64,000 nt of DNA from Novosphingobium sp. MD-1. GTDB lineage: Bacteria > Pseudomonadota > Alphaproteobacteria > Sphingomonadales > Sphingomonadaceae. The notes beneath the pieces are model-generated. The model was given only the letters and a program-made list of their open reading frames with translations. It had not been told where the DNA came from and did not search any database. The stretch is taken from positions 372,001 to 436,000 of the forward strand of contig NZ_BBXA01000013.1 in NCBI RefSeq assembly GCF_001014975.1, written 5' to 3'. Below, one piece after another: positions 43,839-51,779 of this stretch (the first letter of the stretch is position 1; each line of letters starts with the position of its first letter). The position numbers and the translations under genes were made by a program.

Positions 43839-43848
43839 TATTCGCGCC
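43839..43848 (-). promoter_or_regulatory. TATTCGCGCC motif upstream of D-aminoacylase
   Basis: The ten bases TATTCGCGCC, 77 bp upstream of the D-aminoacylase start, recur exactly at 46075-46084 upstream of the neighbouring SDR-MFS operon in the same orientation to its gene. A shared regulator is possible; the motif is short and GC-rich, so chance cannot be excluded. Confidence 0.3.
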
Positions 43849-43913
43849 CCTTCGCGCTTGTCACGCCTTTAGGAGCCGTCGGACGAATAAAGGTGGACCT
43901 ATGCGACCGGAGG

Positions 43914-45167
43914 CTACCCGTGCCGCATTGCCCGCGCATAGTCCCCGCGGGCGAGGACAAGGCTGAGCGCGCACAGCAGGCAGGGCACCGGCAGGATCAG
44001 CAGCGCCTTGTCCAGCCCGATCCTGTCGGCGATCATCCCGGTCACGAACGGCCCCGGCGCCAGGCCGAGCAGGTTGTTGCTGAGCGCCAAAACCGCCATC
44101 ACCGTGCCGTGGATCGCGCGCGGCGTGAGGTTCGCGGCCATCGCCCCGGCAATCCCCGCCACGCCGGCCACAACCAGCAGCGCGCATCCGATCAGCGCGA
44201 GCTGCACGGCGCCCGGCGGCGCCAGAAAGGCGCCGGCAAAGAACACGGCGGCCATCAGCGCATAGACCAGCGCGACACGCGGCTTGATCGCCGGATCGCG
44301 CCGGGCAAGGCGATCGCCCACCACGCCGCAGGTCACCATGCCGATCGCGCAGACCAGCAGGAACAGCGCGGTCGTCCTGCCCGCGCGATCGATCGGCATG
44401 GCATAGTACCGGGTCAGCAGCAGCGGCAGGAACACGGAAAGCGCGCCGGCGCAGAACAGCTGGCTGCCGCTGGCGAAATAGGTCAGCCACAGCAGGCGCC
44501 GTCCGAACAGCTGGCGCCCCAGCACGCGCCAATCGAGCTTCTCGCGTGACGGGACGGGGCCGAGGCGGCTTTCGCGCACGATCAGCAGATAGAGCGCCGC
44601 CAGCACCAGACCGGCTCCACCGATCGCCTCGAACGCGCTGCGCCAGCCGTGCGCCGCCGCGATCTGGCCGCCGACCGCCACCCCGACCATCTGCCCGACG
44701 ACCGAGCCGGCGAGAAACGAGGAAGACAGCGTCGAACGCAGTCCCACCGGAAACACCGCCAGCACCACGGCGATGCCCACGCTGCCATAGGCCGCCTCGC
44801 CCACGCCGACGAGCAGCCGGGCGAACAGCATCTGGTGATAGCTCTGCGCCAGCGCGCCGCCCAGCGTGGCGAGGCTCCACAGCGTTGCCATCGCGAACAG
44901 GCTGCGCACGCGGCCGAACCGGTCGGCCGCCAGCGAGAGCGGAAACGTCAGCAGGCCCACCGCCAGCGCGACCACGCTGGACAGCGAGGCGACCTCGGCA
45001 TCGCCCAGGTTCCATTCGGCCTTGAGCAGAGGGTTGACCGCGTTGAGCACCTGCCGGGTCATGTGATCGGACATCAGCAGCCCGAAGCTCAGCGCGAACA
45101 CGATCCAGCCATAGGCGCTTGTCCGCTCCGGGCCGGGCTGATCGATCACGACGGCCGCGTGCGCCAT
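43914..45167 (-). CDS. MFS transporter
   Basis: A 417-residue major facilitator with about twelve membrane segments; SLAADRFGRVRSLF is the loop 2-3 signature, GVGEAAYGSVGIAVVLAVFP the TM4-5 region, and GDRLARRDPAIKPRVAL the second-half repeat. It resembles organic-anion/spinster-type carriers. Its start immediately follows the SDR stop (TGAATG), so the two are coupled. Substrate unknown; D-amino-acid or acyl-amino-acid traffic is only suggested by the neighbouring salvage operon. Confidence 0.87.
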   Translation of the reverse strand: MAHAAVVIDQPGPERTSAYGWIVFALSFGLLMSDHMTRQVLNAVNPLLKAEWNLGDAEVASLSSVVALAVGLLTFPLSLAADRFGRVRSLFAMATLWSLATLGGALAQSYHQMLFARLLVGVGEAAYGSVGIAVVLAVFPVGLRSTLSSSFLAGSVVGQMVGVAVGGQIAAAHGWRSAFEAIGGAGLVLAALYLLIVRESRLGPVPSREKLDWRVLGRQLFGRRLLWLTYFASGSQLFCAGALSVFLPLLLTRYYAMPIDRAGRTTALFLLVCAIGMVTCGVVGDRLARRDPAIKPRVALVYALMAAVFFAGAFLAPPGAVQLALIGCALLVVAGVAGIAGAMAANLTPRAIHGTVMAVLALSNNLLGLAPGPFVTGMIADRIGLDKALLILPVPCLLCALSLVLARGDYARAMRHG

Positions 45168-45992
45168 TCAGAACATTCCACCGTTGGGGCTGATAATCTG
45201 GCCCGCAAGGTAGTGGTTGTCGCCAGCAAGGTACAGCACCAGCCCCGCGTATTCTTCCAGCGATCCCAGGCGCCCCGCCGGCACAAACTGGAACATGCGG
45301 TTGCGTGCTTCGGGATCGAGCCGGGCAAGGTAATCGTCGAACATCGGGGTGGCGACGCCGCCGGGCGCGATCGCGTTGACGAAGATGTTGGCGCCCGCCA
45401 CTTCGGCGCCGACCGAGCGGGTGAACGCGATGACCGCGCCCTTGGTGGCGGAATAATGCGGGCTGTGCGCGCTGTAAGCCGAAAGCCCGGCGATCGACGC
45501 GATGTTGACGATGCGTCCATGCCGCCGCGGTTCCATCTGGCGCAGCGCGGCGCGGGTGCAGAAAAACACCCCGTGGACGTTCACCCCCCAGAAGCGCAGC
45601 CATTCGGTATCGGTCATGGCCGAGGTAAAGCCCAGCGTGCCGCGTTCGACAGGGGTTGTGAGCCAAGCGTAATGCCGGTTGCGCCGCGCCTCGTCGTCGG
45701 GGCCGCCCGGCACCAGCGCCGCGTTGTTTACGAGAACGTCGACCGGGCCCAGGGCTTGCGCCGTCTCCGCGAAAAACCGGTCAACGGCCGTACTGTCGCT
45801 GACATCGCAAGGGGAGGCGAACACGTCCGCGCCCATGGACCGCAGACCGGCGGCGGTTTCTTCCAGCGCCGGTTCCAGCACGTCACACAAGGCAAGGCGC
45901 CCGCCGTCGGCGGCCAGCGTCTGCGCGATGGCACGACCCAGGCCGCGCGCCGCGCCGGTGACCACGCACACTTTTCCATCGATCGACCCCAT
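45168..45992 (-). CDS. short-chain dehydrogenase/reductase (SDR)
   Basis: A 274-residue classical SDR: TGAARGLG at residues 12-19, CDVSD, NNAAL near 90, NIASIAG with the catalytic Ser, and YSATKGA (YxxxK). LAGQIISPNGGMF ends it in the usual way. It has an insertion of about 25 residues after the NNAA motif (PGGPDDEARRNRHYAWLTTP region), longer than most SDRs. It is directly joined to the MFS gene. It presumably oxidises or reduces the substrate carried by that transporter; the identity is not visible. Confidence 0.9.
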   Translation of the reverse strand: MGSIDGKVCVVTGAARGLGRAIAQTLAADGGRLALCDVLEPALEETAAGLRSMGADVFASPCDVSDSTAVDRFFAETAQALGPVDVLVNNAALVPGGPDDEARRNRHYAWLTTPVERGTLGFTSAMTDTEWLRFWGVNVHGVFFCTRAALRQMEPRRHGRIVNIASIAGLSAYSAHSPHYSATKGAVIAFTRSVGAEVAGANIFVNAIAPGGVATPMFDDYLARLDPEARNRMFQFVPAGRLGSLEEYAGLVLYLAGDNHYLAGQIISPNGGMF

Positions 45993-46074
45993 TCGTTCCG
46001 CCTTCGCTCGTCCCGCCCGCCGGCCGCGCGCGAATTTCCCGAGAACGTAGGTGGATCGATGATCATTTCTTTCT

Positions 46075-46106
46075 TATTCGCGCCAATAACTTCTGCATTC
46101 GCGCCA
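46075..46106 (-). repeat. Direct repeat ATTCGCGCCA x2, 21-bp period
   Basis: ATTCGCGCCA occurs at 46076-46085 and 46097-46106, a spacing of two helical turns, about 85-115 bp upstream of the SDR start. Such phased direct repeats often bind an activator. A third related copy lies before the D-aminoacylase gene. Confidence 0.4.
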
Positions 46107-46116
46107 TCAAGCCTCG

Positions 46117-46824
46117 TTATCCGTTGGCGTGGGGCATGGCGGCGGCGGGATGGCGCACGCAGGCGAGCGTGCCGCCCATGATGATCGCCCCCGCCACGCT
46201 CAACGGCAGGGCAAGGCCGGCATGGATGACCATCAGCGCGCCCCCGGCCGCGCCCGCGAAAATGGCCAGGATCGCGCCGAGCCTGCGGGAAAGATTGGGA
46301 TTGCCGCCACCCGCCAGATGGGAATCGGCGGCGATGCCGGTGATGGTGAGCGTCAGGACGGTGGTGGTGAGGTCGGGCACCTTGAGCTGGCGAACGGTGG
46401 CGTTACGGAACCCCATGGCGATGGCGGTCAGCGCGATGATCGCGAACAGCGCGGCCTCCGGCTCCTGCGCCGGCACGCGGAAGGTCAGCGCCACCGCCGC
46501 CGCCAGCCACAAGGCGATGGTCTCGATCAGGGCGGAGATGGTCAGCCAGCGGCGCAGCGGCTCGCGGCCGAACCGCTGGCCGACCCGGCCCGCCAACAGC
46601 GCACCGCCGAAGAAGGCGAGCAGCGCGACCAGATAGGGCGCAATACGGAAGCCGGGGGTGCCGGCGGCGGCGAAGCCCAGGAAGACGATGTTCCCGGTCA
46701 TGTTGGCGGTGAACACCTTGCCAAGCCCCAGCACGCTGACCGCGTCGACCAGCCCGGTGGTGACCGACAACAGCAGCAGCAGGCCCGGAAGGGGCGAGGT
46801 CGATGGTTTGCCGGATTCAGACAT
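46117..46824 (-). CDS. DUF1275 (YoaK) family membrane protein
   Basis: A 235-residue membrane protein of the YoaK/DUF1275 family. TGLVDAVSVLGLGKVFTANMTGNIVFLGFA is the signature N-terminal region, and AMGFRNATVRQLKVPDLTTTVLTLTITGIAAD the second-half signature; six or seven hydrophobic segments are visible. Function is unknown, with transport suggested for the family. AAGGAAG lies eight bases before ATG 46824. It is the last gene of the 46-51.6 kb minus-strand group, 19 bp after the porin gene. Confidence 0.88.
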   Translation of the reverse strand: MSESGKPSTSPLPGLLLLLSVTTGLVDAVSVLGLGKVFTANMTGNIVFLGFAAAGTPGFRIAPYLVALLAFFGGALLAGRVGQRFGREPLRRWLTISALIETIALWLAAAVALTFRVPAQEPEAALFAIIALTAIAMGFRNATVRQLKVPDLTTTVLTLTITGIAADSHLAGGGNPNLSRRLGAILAIFAGAAGGALMVIHAGLALPLSVAGAIIMGGTLACVRHPAAAMPHANG

Positions 46825-46843
46825 TGCTTGTTCTTCCTTGGTC

Positions 46844-48214
46844 CTAAAAGCGGAAATTGCTTTCGAAGCCGATCATGGTGATGCGGTGAGCGGGCCCGGT
46901 TTGGCGGATGAAAGTTCCTGGTGAGAAGACGGAGAGGGAGGCGGACAGTTCCAGTTCGGCGGTGGTTTGCCATGCGAGCGTGGCTTCGGCTTCCTTGCCG
47001 ATGAAGCGGGCGTGGCTGGTGCCGGGCGCGCGGATCAGGTTGCCGGGAATGTCATAGACGCCATCGCCGGCCGTGTAGCGCCAATAGGCCATGGCGGCGA
47101 TGCTGGCGGACCAGCCCTTGCCCAGCGGCGTGCTGATCCGGGGGTTGAGGCTGACGATGTTGGTCGGTCCCACGGGAGAAAGCTCGCCGAAGTACTTGCC
47201 CTTGGGGAACAGGGCGTTGAACGTGCCGAGATGATTGTCGCGCGGATTGCGGTCGCCGCTGACCACGTTGAAGCGCACGGTCACGTCGGGCGAGAGGCGG
47301 CCCAGCGGCACGGCGCGGCCCACTTCGCTGCCCAGCGTCCAGGCGGCGATCGGCTGCCCCGCAAAATCGCCGAACTGGTAGACGCCCTCGACGTTCCAGT
47401 GCCAGCGGGCCTGCGCGCCGTGGAGCCGCGCGCCGATCGTGTGGCGCCGTTCGCGGCCCTGCGCGGCGCCGAAGCGGGCATCGCGGTTGTAATAGCCGAG
47501 ATAGTAGAGGTCGACGCCCGGCACCGTGGCGTAAGCGCCCCACAGCGCCTTCGTGGGGGACGTGCGATCGTCGAAGTTGCCGGGGCGCGAGAGCACCGGC
47601 TTCACCGCCAGCAGGCTGAGCTGCGCCTGCCCGTGGGTAACGATGGCGCGCACGCCATCGAAGGCCAGCGGCACGTTCGGGCCATAGCGCGTGCCGACGA
47701 GCCGTTCGGTGCCGAGCGAGAGCATCTGGCGCCCGGCGCGCAGCGTGACCGGCCCCGCGTCGACTTCGGCGAAGCCTTGCAGCAGGTCGATCCCGGTGCG
47801 GTCGACCGGCCCGGGGGCGGGAGCGACGCCGGCGGCATAGGCGACGATGGGCTGGGCGAACAGGCGCACCGGCCCGGCATGGAGATCGGCATAGGGCAGC
47901 GCGCGCACCCACAGGAAGCTGTCGTCGGGCGCCTGCGCGCCGCCCCACAGCGCGTTGCGGTTGTTCTCGTTGCGCAGGCGCACCTCGATGCCCGTGGACA
48001 GCCAGGCATCATCGCCCAGCGGGATGTATTTGAAGGGGCCGGTCCAGTGGTGGGCGCGCTTTGCCGCGTCGGCCAGGTCCGACCAGTCCTCGTCATAGCG
48101 CGTGATGCTCAGCGTGGGCGCCTGCCAGGCTTCGGCGGTCTGGGCGGCCGCTGGGGCGGGCCGTAGCGAGGACAGCACGGCGAGCAACAGCGCGAGGAGG
48201 ACGCGGCGCGCCAT
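46844..48214 (-). CDS. alginate export-type outer-membrane porin
   Basis: A 456-residue outer-membrane beta-barrel protein with a signal peptide (MARRVLLALLLAVLSSLRPAPAAAQ) and the alginate_exp domain pattern: RYDEDWSDLAD near residue 38, IPLGDDAWLSTGIEVRLRNEN, FAEVDAGPVTLRAGRQMLSLGTERLVGTRYGPNVPLAFDG, and a terminal FRF suited for barrel insertion. Such porins pass anionic or hydrophobic organics. The frame is open upstream through the DoxX gene, but ATG 48214 starts the signal peptide exactly. A 13-bp tandem duplication covers this start. Confidence 0.85.
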   Translation of the reverse strand: MARRVLLALLLAVLSSLRPAPAAAQTAEAWQAPTLSITRYDEDWSDLADAAKRAHHWTGPFKYIPLGDDAWLSTGIEVRLRNENNRNALWGGAQAPDDSFLWVRALPYADLHAGPVRLFAQPIVAYAAGVAPAPGPVDRTGIDLLQGFAEVDAGPVTLRAGRQMLSLGTERLVGTRYGPNVPLAFDGVRAIVTHGQAQLSLLAVKPVLSRPGNFDDRTSPTKALWGAYATVPGVDLYYLGYYNRDARFGAAQGRERRHTIGARLHGAQARWHWNVEGVYQFGDFAGQPIAAWTLGSEVGRAVPLGRLSPDVTVRFNVVSGDRNPRDNHLGTFNALFPKGKYFGELSPVGPTNIVSLNPRISTPLGKGWSASIAAMAYWRYTAGDGVYDIPGNLIRAPGTSHARFIGKEAEATLAWQTTAELELSASLSVFSPGTFIRQTGPAHRITMIGFESNFRF

Positions 48215-48233
48215 GTCACCGCGCCATGTCACC
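48208..48233. repeat. 13-bp tandem duplication at the doxX-porin junction
   Basis: GCGCCATGTCACC is repeated twice without a gap (48208-48220, 48221-48233). On the minus strand each copy contains a TGAC-ATG unit, so the DoxX stop is followed by a decoy ATG-GCG-CGG-TGA mini-frame and then the true porin ATG. It looks like a replication-slippage product. Confidence 0.7.
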
Positions 48234-48648
48234 GCGCCTGTCGCGCCACCAGCGCCACCAGCACGAAGCCGCCCGCCAGCCCGAGGTGCTCGAAGAAGGC
48301 GTTGGTCGCCATGAACCGGTCCGCGCCGGCGGGCAGGGTCCAGAAGGCGTTGGCCACCATCGCGGCCAGTACCGTGAACACGCCGAGCATGCCGGCGCCC
48401 AGCCAGACGAGGCGGCCGGCAAGGATCAGCAGCGGACCGATGATCTCGACAAGAATGGTAAGAGCGGCCCATAAACCAGCGGGATATAACCCAAAATGCG
48501 CCTGCTCCGCCACCGCGCCCGGCCAGTCCGCCAGCTTGGTCACGCCGCCCAGAAGGTAGGCGCTGACCAGCAGCAGGCGGGCGATGAACCACGTTGGCGC
48601 CCAGCCAAGCAACCGGTCCACGAAGCGCGGCGAAGCATCGGCGGCCAT
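48229..48648 (-). CDS. DoxX family membrane protein
   Basis: A 139-residue four-helix membrane protein of the DoxX/DoxD-like family: WFIARLLLVSAYLLGGVTKLADWPGA in helix 1, LVEIIGPLLILAGR in helix 2, and NAFFEHLGLAGGFVLVAL at the end. Members interact with redox or thiol metabolism proteins, though many roles are unknown. ATG 48648 overlaps the VOC gene end (TGACATG context), so it is coupled to it. A longer frame to 48756 was rejected because it runs inside the VOC gene. Confidence 0.87.
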   Translation of the reverse strand: MAADASPRFVDRLLGWAPTWFIARLLLVSAYLLGGVTKLADWPGAVAEQAHFGLYPAGLWAALTILVEIIGPLLILAGRLVWLGAGMLGVFTVLAAMVANAFWTLPAGADRFMATNAFFEHLGLAGGFVLVALVARQAR

Positions 48649-48649
48649 G

Positions 48650-49540
48650 TCACTGCGCCGCCGCGGCGTGGATTTCCGCGATATAGCCACCGGGGAAGCG
48701 CACGATCGCGCTCTGGCGGGCATTGGCGGTGAACGGGGCAACCAGCGTCTCGACACCGGCGGCCTTGGCCCGCGTCAGCGTGGCGGCCAGATCCGCCGTC
48801 TCGTAGCCGGTCATGTCGCGGCCATAGGGCCAGGGAAGCTGCCCGTCGGTGACGAAGACGACCATCTTGCCATAGCCGCTGTCGATGGCGACGCGGCGGA
48901 TCGTCTTGCCGGGCTGGCCCACCTCGGCCCCCGACGCGGCGCGGTTGTCCGCCGTGACCCGGCCGTGCGCGAAGCCGGTCCAGCTCGCGATGAAGCGGTC
49001 GGCGGCGTCGGCCGTCAGGTAGATGCGGTTCTCGGGCACGGTGGCGAGCGGCGCGTAGCTCGGCTTGGCGGTGTGCCAGTAGAGCTGCATGTTCACGCCG
49101 CCCGGCCACTGGATCACCACGTCGCGCCCGATCGGATCGGGGAAGGCATCGAGCCGGCGCACCGCGCCATGCTTCACCGCGGAAGCGATGGCGGCGTCCA
49201 TGTCGGTGACCAGATAGCCGGTGCGCTCGTCGCCGAAGGGGTAGGGGATCGGCGTCTTGAAGCCGAAGGCGGACACCGTGCCGGCGGGCGTCAGCGCAAG
49301 CTGCGACTTGGTCAGGCTTTTGGTGGGCGTGACCTGGAATTCGCCCTGCTTGCTGGTGCTGCCGCCGAAGGTGGCGACGAAGCTGGCGACGAACGTGTCG
49401 AAGGCGTCTTCGGGCACGTAGACATGGGTCGTGTCGTACTGCGGCCCCACGGCGTAGTCGGCGCCGGCGGCATCGCGCGCGAACGCTGCCGGTGTGGACA
49501 GAACCAGGCTGACAGCAGCAAGATAGGAAAGCTTTCTCAT
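48650..49540 (-). CDS. exported VOC (glyoxalase-like) domain protein
   Basis: A 296-residue protein with a Sec signal peptide (MRKLSYLAAVSLVLSTPAAFA) and two glyoxalase/VOC modules: YDTTHVYVPEDAFDTFVASFVATF, TGYLVTDMDAAIASAVKHGA, NRIYLTADAADRFIASWTGF and the C-terminal IVRFPGGYIAEIH. Periplasmic VOC proteins are uncommon. AGGAG lies seven bases before the ATG. It sits between the YtcJ-type amidohydrolase and DoxX in one operon. The metal ligands and reaction cannot be assigned with confidence. Confidence 0.82.
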   Translation of the reverse strand: MRKLSYLAAVSLVLSTPAAFARDAAGADYAVGPQYDTTHVYVPEDAFDTFVASFVATFGGSTSKQGEFQVTPTKSLTKSQLALTPAGTVSAFGFKTPIPYPFGDERTGYLVTDMDAAIASAVKHGAVRRLDAFPDPIGRDVVIQWPGGVNMQLYWHTAKPSYAPLATVPENRIYLTADAADRFIASWTGFAHGRVTADNRAASGAEVGQPGKTIRRVAIDSGYGKMVVFVTDGQLPWPYGRDMTGYETADLAATLTRAKAAGVETLVAPFTANARQSAIVRFPGGYIAEIHAAAAQ

Positions 49541-49564
49541 GTGATTTCTCCTGTATTCCCGGGA

Positions 49565-51412
49565 TCAGACCGCCCAGCAGCCGCAGCCGAGCGCGCCCCA
49601 GAAGGTCTGCACGTCGGCCGCCGGCACGGACGCGCCCAGCGCGGCGGCGTGATCGTGGCCATGGACGCCGCATGCGGAGTGGCAACCGCAGGCCGAGGCG
49701 AGCCTGGCCCGTGCCTCGGGCGTCTTGTGGTAGCCGCCGAAGGTCGCGACCGGCGACCAGTCGGGCATCGGGCGCGGCAGGGCCGGGGCGAGCGGCGCAT
49801 AGTCGCCCTCGCCATGGACGACCTTGCCGCCCAGCAGCGTCAGGACCGAGCGGATGTGGACGATCGCGTGCTCGGGCACGCTGAAGTAATCGTCCGACAG
49901 CACCGCCAGATCGGCAAGCTGCTCCGCCTTGATCTGACCTTTCTTCCCCACTTCGTTGGAAAACCACGTATTCTCGTAGGTCCACATCGCCAGAGCCTTT
50001 TCCCGGCTGACACGATTGGCGCCGGGATAGAGCGTGAGCCCGCCCACCGTGCGCCCGGTGACCAGCCAGGACAGCGACACCCACGGGTTGTAGCTGGCGA
50101 CGCGCGTGGCATCCGTGCCCGCGCCCACCGGGATGCCCGCGGCGATCATCTTCGTGATCGGCGGGGTGCGCTCGGCCGCCCTGGCGCCATAGCGTTCGAC
50201 GAAGTATTCGCCCTGATAGGCCATGCGGTGCTGCACGGCGATGCCGCCGCCAAGCGCGGCGATGCGGTCGATATTGCGGTCGCTGATCGTCTCGGCATGG
50301 TCGAAGAACCAGTTGATCCCGGTCAGCGGGATATCGCGATGGACCTTCTCGTACACATCGAGCGCGCGGCCGATGGTCTGGTCGTAGGTGGCGTGGAGGC
50401 GCCAGGGCCAGCGGTGTTCGGCCAGCAGGCGGATCACCGGTTCGAGATCGCCTTCCATGCTGGGCGGCATGTCGGGCCGGGCGACGCGGAAGTCCTCGAA
50501 GTCGGCCGCGGAATAGACCAGCATCTCGCCCGCGCCGTTGTGGCGGTAGCTGTCGTCGCCCTGGCCGGGGCTGACCTGCTTCACCCATCCGCTGAAGTCG
50601 GCGAGTTCCTCCTTCGGCTTCTGCGTGAACAGGTTGTAGCTGATGCGCACGGTCAGTTCGCCGTCCTGGTGCAGCTTCTCGATGATCCGGTAGTCGTCGG
50701 GATAGTTCTGGAAGCCGCCGCCGGCATCGATCACGCCGGTCACGCCCAGACTGTTCACATCGCGCATGAAGTGACGGGTGGAATTGATCTGATAGTCCTC
50801 GGGAAGTTTGGGTCCCTTGGCCAGCGTCGAATAGAGGATCGTGGCGTTGGGCTGGGCCAGCAGCAGGCCGGTCGGGTTGCCGGCGGCGTCGCGCACGATC
50901 TCGCCACCGGGCGGATTGGGCGTGTCCTTGGTATAGCCCACCACGCGCAGCGCGGCGGCGTTGAGCAGGGCGCGGTCGTAGAGATGCAGGATGAACACCG
51001 GCGTGTCGGGCGCGACGGCGTTGAGTTCGGCGATCGTCGGCAGGCGCTTCTCGGCAAACTGGTGCTCGGTGAACCCGCCCACCACGCGCACCCATTGCGG
51101 CGCGGGGGTGCGATCGACCTGCTGCTTCAGCATGGCCATCGCCTCGGCCAGCGAAGGCACGCCGTCCCAGCGCAGTTCCATGTTGAAGTTCAGGCCACCG
51201 CGGATGATGTGCATGTGGCTGTCGATCAGCCCCGGAATGACGCGGCGGCCCCCCACGTCGATCACCCGCGCATCGGGCAGGACCGCGGCGCGGACTTCCG
51301 CTTCGCTCCCCACCACCAGAAACCGGCCATCCCGGATCGCGATGGCCTCAGCAACCGGATTGGCACGATCAAGCGTCGACACCTTGGCGTTGACGAGGAG
51401 AAGTTCGGTCAT
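49565..51412 (-). CDS. YtcJ-type amidohydrolase with Cys/His-rich C-terminal tail
   Basis: A 615-residue amidohydrolase_3 (YtcJ-like) enzyme. PGLIDSHMHI near residue 60 is the first metal site; WRLHATYDQT near 343, NWFFDHAE near 369, and GAGTDATR near 445 follow; ALAMWTYENTWF is a family block. The domain ends near AIVHIRSVLTLLGGKVVHGEG. After it comes an unusual tail holding CGCHSACGVHGHDH and a final GCGCWAV, a probable metal- or disulfide-binding extension. AAGGA lies six bases before ATG 51412. It is in one operon with XapX, VOC, DoxX, porin and DUF1275 genes. Substrate unknown. Confidence 0.87.
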   Translation of the reverse strand: MTELLLVNAKVSTLDRANPVAEAIAIRDGRFLVVGSEAEVRAAVLPDARVIDVGGRRVIPGLIDSHMHIIRGGLNFNMELRWDGVPSLAEAMAMLKQQVDRTPAPQWVRVVGGFTEHQFAEKRLPTIAELNAVAPDTPVFILHLYDRALLNAAALRVVGYTKDTPNPPGGEIVRDAAGNPTGLLLAQPNATILYSTLAKGPKLPEDYQINSTRHFMRDVNSLGVTGVIDAGGGFQNYPDDYRIIEKLHQDGELTVRISYNLFTQKPKEELADFSGWVKQVSPGQGDDSYRHNGAGEMLVYSAADFEDFRVARPDMPPSMEGDLEPVIRLLAEHRWPWRLHATYDQTIGRALDVYEKVHRDIPLTGINWFFDHAETISDRNIDRIAALGGGIAVQHRMAYQGEYFVERYGARAAERTPPITKMIAAGIPVGAGTDATRVASYNPWVSLSWLVTGRTVGGLTLYPGANRVSREKALAMWTYENTWFSNEVGKKGQIKAEQLADLAVLSDDYFSVPEHAIVHIRSVLTLLGGKVVHGEGDYAPLAPALPRPMPDWSPVATFGGYHKTPEARARLASACGCHSACGVHGHDHAAALGASVPAADVQTFWGALGCGCWAV

Positions 51413-51456
51413 GGGCTTTCCTTGGGCTTGGCCGGTGCCGACGGCCGGGACGCGGT

Positions 51457-51642
51457 TCAGTCGGCCGGACGGGCGCGGCGCAGAGCGATTCGCCGGATCG
51501 GGGAGGCCACGCGTTCCCCGGCCAGCATCCCCAGCAGCCCAGTCAGGGCGATGACCGGAGGCGCTGGCGAGTGCACCCCCAGCGTGGCGTAGAGGAGGCC
51601 GATCAGGATGCCAGCGCCCAGCGAGAGCAGGTGGTTCTTCAT
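51457..51642 (-). CDS. XapX domain small membrane protein
   Basis: A 61-residue protein of two membrane helices with the XapX (DUF1427) pattern: GAGILIGLLYATLGVHSPAPPVIALTGLLGMLAGE. Family members are tiny membrane proteins often next to hydrolase genes and of unknown role. GAGGG lies nine bases before ATG 51642. It is the first gene of the minus-strand operon and is divergent from the efflux set. Confidence 0.85.
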   Translation of the reverse strand: MKNHLLSLGAGILIGLLYATLGVHSPAPPVIALTGLLGMLAGERVASPIRRIALRRARPAD

Positions 51643-51706
51643 GGCCGCTTTCCCTCTGATCCGGAAGGTTTCCGTGATTGCGAGTGGCAGGATACGCGGC
51701 GGGGAT

Positions 51707-51763
51707 TTTCCGGAAATCCAGATAAATTGGTTCAGACTTTTCCGGAAAATAGAAAAGTCTGAA
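51707..51763. promoter_or_regulatory. Paired TTTCCGGAAA palindromes plus 12-bp inverted repeat
   Basis: The palindrome TTTCCGGAAA occurs at 51707-51716 and, as the 12-bp TTTTCCGGAAAA, at 51738-51749; their centres are about 32 bp (three helical turns) apart. The second is nested in a wider inverted repeat, TTCAGACTTTTC (51731-51742) and GAAAAGTCTGAA (51752-51763). All lie in the 137-bp gap between the divergent XapX and efflux operons. Confidence 0.5.
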
Positions 51764-51779
51764 AAAGCCGCGCCTCGCG

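Noticed and set aside
48584..51592. 1002-codon plus-strand open frame
   Set aside because: Antisense to the VOC and YtcJ-type genes, whose motifs and ribosome binding sites are clear.
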